The notes under the pieces were generated by a model that was not told where the DNA came from, searched no databases, and saw only the letters and a program-made list of their open reading frames with translations. A DNA stretch of 64,000 nucleotides from Chitinimonas_A lacunae (lineage in GTDB: Bacteria > Pseudomonadota > Gammaproteobacteria > Burkholderiales > Chitinimonadaceae): assembly GCF_042650885.1 (NCBI RefSeq), contig NZ_JBHSBU010000001.1, forward strand, positions 1,550,001 through 1,614,000, read 5' to 3'. Positions 61,115 through 64,000 of the stretch are shown here, piece by piece (within the stretch, counting starts at the first letter, position 1; every line of letters starts with the position of its first letter). Position numbers and translations under genes: made by a program.

Positions 61115-62920
61115 TGCAGCCGTTTTGCCTATGACCGAGGCGGCCGCCTCGCCTGGCAAGGGGTGTTTCGTCGCGGACACCGCAGCGAGGCACCACGCCT
61201 GGTCGATCCGACCCATCCGATCTATGGCGATCCCCTGGCCTGGGAAGCGCTGGGCGGCAAAGCCAGCGGCAGCGCCCGGTTCGCCCGCAGCTACCGCTAC
61301 GATCAGGCAGGCCAGCTCAGTGAAATCCGCGACAGCCGACGCGGCGCCCTGCAATACCGCTACGACGCCATCGGCCGCCTGCTCGGCGCCCTCCACCCCA
61401 ACGGCCTCCAGGAAACCTTTGCCTTCGATCCGGCGCACAATCTGCTCGACCCGATGGGTGGGCAGGGGCTGTCTCTGGATAATGGAAAAAAACCTGCAAA
61501 TTTATCGCAAGATACAGAGACGGATTTCAAGGAAAAGATAAGAAAATTACTTGAAGACCCCGAGTGGAATCCGCTGACGCATCCCATTGAGGCGACCCCC
61601 ACCACCAGCCCCGGCGGTGGCCCGCGCGATAACCGACTGCGGGTGTTCGAGGACAAGCGCTTTGACTACGACGTCTACGGCAACCTGACCGAAAAGCGCA
61701 TCGGCCGCCATACCGTCATGCGCTTCGAGTACGACGGCGACCACCAGATGATCGCCGCCCATGTGACCCGACACGGCCTCACACAAACCACGCGCTATGG
61801 CTATGATCCATTTGGCAGACGGGTCAGCAAACGCGACGCCTTCGGCATCACCCGCTTCAATTGGGACGGCAACCGACTCCTCAGTGAAAGCCGGGGCGCC
61901 CACAGCCGGCTGTTTATCTACGAGCCCGACAGCTTTGTGCCGATGGCACAGATTGAGGTGCTCAACACTGCCTCCACCCTGGAAATGGCGGAGGATGAAG
62001 AGCTGGAGACACCCGTCCTGCCCACCAACCCGGCAGAACGGATCGCAGCTTTGCAAGCGATGGCCTTGCAGGCCCAGATGCCCAAAGCGGTGCAGCCTAG
62101 CGGTAGCGTCCAGATCCGCTATTACCACTGCGACCATTTGGGTACCCCACGAGAACTCAGCGACCAACAGGGACGGTTGGTGTGGGCAGCCGAGTATAAG
62201 GCTTGGGGGAATACGGTTCGGGTTGAATATCCGGATGTGGTGGATAAGGCTGAACAGGAGGGGATTCAACAGCCTTTGCGGTTTCAGGGGCAGTATTATG
62301 ATAGTGAAACTGGTTTCCACTACAATCGGTTTAGATATTACGATCCAGACACTGGCCGATTCGTCAATCACGACTTAATTGGTCTAGCTGGTGGGAGTAA
62401 TCTTTATTTTTATGCTCCCAATCCTATTTCTTGGATAGATCCGTTAGGTTTAGCACGGACTGGTCATACTCCTCGCACCCCTTTTAGTGGAAGTTGTCCA
62501 GATGATGTAGCAAGACAAGTTCTATCTATCGCCAACAAAAAGTCCCTCGCAAAGAACAAAGAATATGGCGGGCTTATATACAAAAAAGGCGGAAAATATT
62601 TTGCCACCATTCCAATCCCAGGAACAGAACGCAGTTTTAAACCTGGATTGGCTTTACCCCAAGTCCCCAAAGGAGCAGTAATCGTAGGTGACTATCATAC
62701 CCATGGCGACTACTCACTAAAAAAACCTAATGGAGACATTGTAAGAACAAGCAATCCCGCCCAAGATGTCTTCAAAAGCGAAGAATTTTCTGATGCAGAT
62801 GAAAGATTCTCGCAACTTATGGCAAAAGCCCATACACCATGCCATAGATCCTATCTTGCGACTCCCAGTGGAAAATTCAAAGTTTACATCCCAAAAACAT
62901 GGGAAAAGAGAGAACTATGA
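61115..62920 (+). pseudogene. Displaced Rhs C-terminal module 2 with DUF4329-type toxin
   Basis: The frame opens after a TAA at 61112 and repeats the parent Rhs from RFAYDRGGRLAW through YYDPDTGRF with few changes, then ends IDPLGL and a different tail. It lacks the PAAR head, adaptor and start signals, so it is a silent cassette or remnant unless recombined onto the full gene. The tail (about 155 residues) contains NKEYGGLIYKKGGKYFATIP and VGDYHTHGDYS. These match DUF4329, with an E...HTH...S..D pattern like JAB-type metalloproteases or related hydrolases. A GTG at 61163 could start translation but has no clear ribosome binding site. Confidence 0.85.
61484..61553 (+). repeat. AT-island repeat copy inside Rhs module 2
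   Basis: The core GCAAATTTATCGCAAG starts at 61496. It is the paralogue of the copy at 59148, with the same insertion point and flanks, so it was duplicated together with the Rhs core. Confidence 0.6.
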
Positions 62921-63258
62921 ACAACGAAAAACTTCCGAAAAACATTCGAAACAAACCTGACATTGAACTTAACGGAAGAACTTTACTCGCCTTAAGCCAC
63001 GCAATTAATTACCTAAATAACACGTTCGACATTTACTTCAAGAAAAAAAAATGGCCCATTGAAAACTATGAGATCTGGACCGTTATTTATGAAGAAGAAA
63101 AATGTATCAGCGTAGCCTTTTGTCCAAAAATAGAACCAGACGAAAGCGGCTTACTATTCGAGGTGCCTGTTCAGGGAGTATGGAAAAATGGACCAGGAGT
63201 GAAATTTTTTATATCTTTGGCTGATTATTCCCTAATAGATACAGTATTTATGCGCTAG
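62917..63258 (+). CDS. Putative immunity protein for Rhs module 2
   Basis: This 113-residue AT-rich gene starts inside the stop of module 2 (ATGA overlap), the normal place for an immunity gene. The product is soluble and mixed alpha/beta (NGRTLLALSHAINYLNNTFD, YEIWTVIYEEEKCISVAFC, DESGLLFEVPVQGVW). I recognise no family. The start at 62917 is chosen for the overlap; an upstream in-frame GTG-like start is less likely. Confidence 0.7.
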   Translation: MNNEKLPKNIRNKPDIELNGRTLLALSHAINYLNNTFDIYFKKKKWPIENYEIWTVIYEEEKCISVAFCPKIEPDESGLLFEVPVQGVWKNGPGVKFFISLADYSLIDTVFMR

Positions 63259-63510
63259 AGCGTGTTATGGACTAAATATTTCCGCCAATCTTGGCAAGAG
63301 GATGCAAACGAAGACCATGAAATGGTAAGTCGCCAAGGTCTGGCTCAATCGCTCATAGTCCCGAGGGTGAATTCAATTTCGAAGTGCAATTCCAATCAAA
63401 TGATGGACTTGGGGGAATACATAGAAAATGCCAAATTTTGGCAAAATTGAAGATCGACCGAAAAGCTAGTCTGGGCGGGGCTTCCAGCAAAATTTCATAA
63501 CAGACTCTAA

Positions 63511-64000
63511 TCACTGTTACGACACGCTGGACAATCGCGCCCACCGTGCTGCCCGATGGGCGCACGCTCAACTGGCTCCACTACGGCTCGGGCCACCTGC
63601 ATCAGGTCAACCTCGACGGCGAAGTCATCTGTGATCTGGAGCGCGACGATCTACACCGTGAAATCGCCCGGCAGCAAGGTCCGCTGGAAAGCCGCTTTGC
63701 CTATAACCGAGGCGGCCGGCTCGCCTGGCAAGGGGTGTTTCGTCGCGGACACCGCAGCGAGGCACCACGCCTGGTCGATCCGACCCATCCGATCTATGGC
63801 GATCCACTGGCCTGGGAAGCGCTGGGCGGCAAAGCCAGCGGCAGCGCCCGGTTCGCCCGCAGCTACCGCTACGATCAGGCAGGCCAGCTCAGTGAAATCC
63901 GCGACAGCCGACGCGGCGCCCTGCAATACCGCTACGACGCCATCGGCCGCCTGCTCGGCGCCCTCCACCCCAACGGTCTCCAGGAAACCTTTGCCTTCGA
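63511..64000 (+). pseudogene. Displaced Rhs module 3, truncated by the window edge
   Basis: From about 63511 the sequence repeats the parent Rhs from TACGACTCGCTGGGCAACCG (58606) onward, with a two-base loss near 63540 that breaks the frame at the junction. The match then continues almost perfectly to base 64000, equal to parent base 59092. The preceding 63259-63510 has no gene I can support and may be worn toxin or immunity DNA. Confidence 0.8.

Noticed and set aside
63262..63450. 62-codon frame between cassette 2 immunity and module 3
   Set aside because: It has no good ribosome binding site, no family, and lies in what looks like decayed cassette DNA.

Overview
The window is chromosomal DNA of a GC-rich Gram-negative bacterium, most likely a betaproteobacterium (possibly Neisseriales or a relative; I cannot fix the genus). 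I base this on high-GC codon use, RND efflux and VgrG/Rhs machinery, oxygen-independent ubiquinone genes, and short AT-rich islands between genes. I found no rRNA, tRNA or CRISPR array.

Layout. 1-1 kb: a partial GNAT acetyltransferase and a small membrane protein. 1.3-9.3 kb: a CpxA/CpxR-like two-component system diverging from a complete NodT/HlyD/RND efflux operon, with phased CpxR-type boxes before both transcripts. 9.8-15.8 kb: a single 1992-residue transglutaminase-like/DUF4011/helicase/Vsr-like nuclease protein, a likely stand-alone anti-phage gene. 16-18.7 kb: a second GNAT protein and a GH3-type adenylating enzyme. 19.1-29.3 kb: hemerythrin-NnrS pair, hemN, yjdM, a DUF2330 gene interrupted by an amber codon, an anaerobic ribonucleotide reductase with a free-standing glycyl-radical polypeptide, nrdG and a Dnr-type Crp/Fnr regulator. 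29.3-32.5 kb: an Aer-like chemoreceptor and a rhodanese/FtrA pair. 32.8-40.1 kb: an unrecognised cluster of three hypothetical proteins around two regulators, one of them a membrane-anchored winged-helix/STAND/TPR protein. 40.6-51.7 kb: a nitronate-monooxygenase-like/DUF2249/aldehyde dehydrogenase operon; a six-gene hemerythrin, membrane protein, ubiU, ubiV, ubiT, DGC-protein operon; and feoABC. 52-64 kb: vgrG, a DUF2169 adaptor, a PAAR-like Rhs effector with immunity gene, and two displaced Rhs C-terminal modules, the last running off the right edge.

How it fits together. At least six Fnr/Dnr-like boxes (TTGAY-N4-RTCAA type) lie before hemN, nrdD, the nitronate-monooxygenase operon, the ubi operon (two) and feo. 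With the Dnr-type regulator these form one low-oxygen/nitric-oxide programme: heme, deoxynucleotides, ubiquinone, ferrous iron and NO protection made without oxygen.

Most unusual signal. Up to 14 copies of a previously unnamed AT-rich element (core GCAAA-N6-GCAAG, an 11-bp direct repeat, followed about 25-30 bp later by AAATAAA-like sequence) sit between genes in both orientations. Several are flanked by a purine-rich arm on the left and a pyrimidine-rich arm on the right. Two copies are embedded in frame in the Rhs genes. A second ~95-bp family with GGAAAT/ATTTCC ends is also dispersed here.
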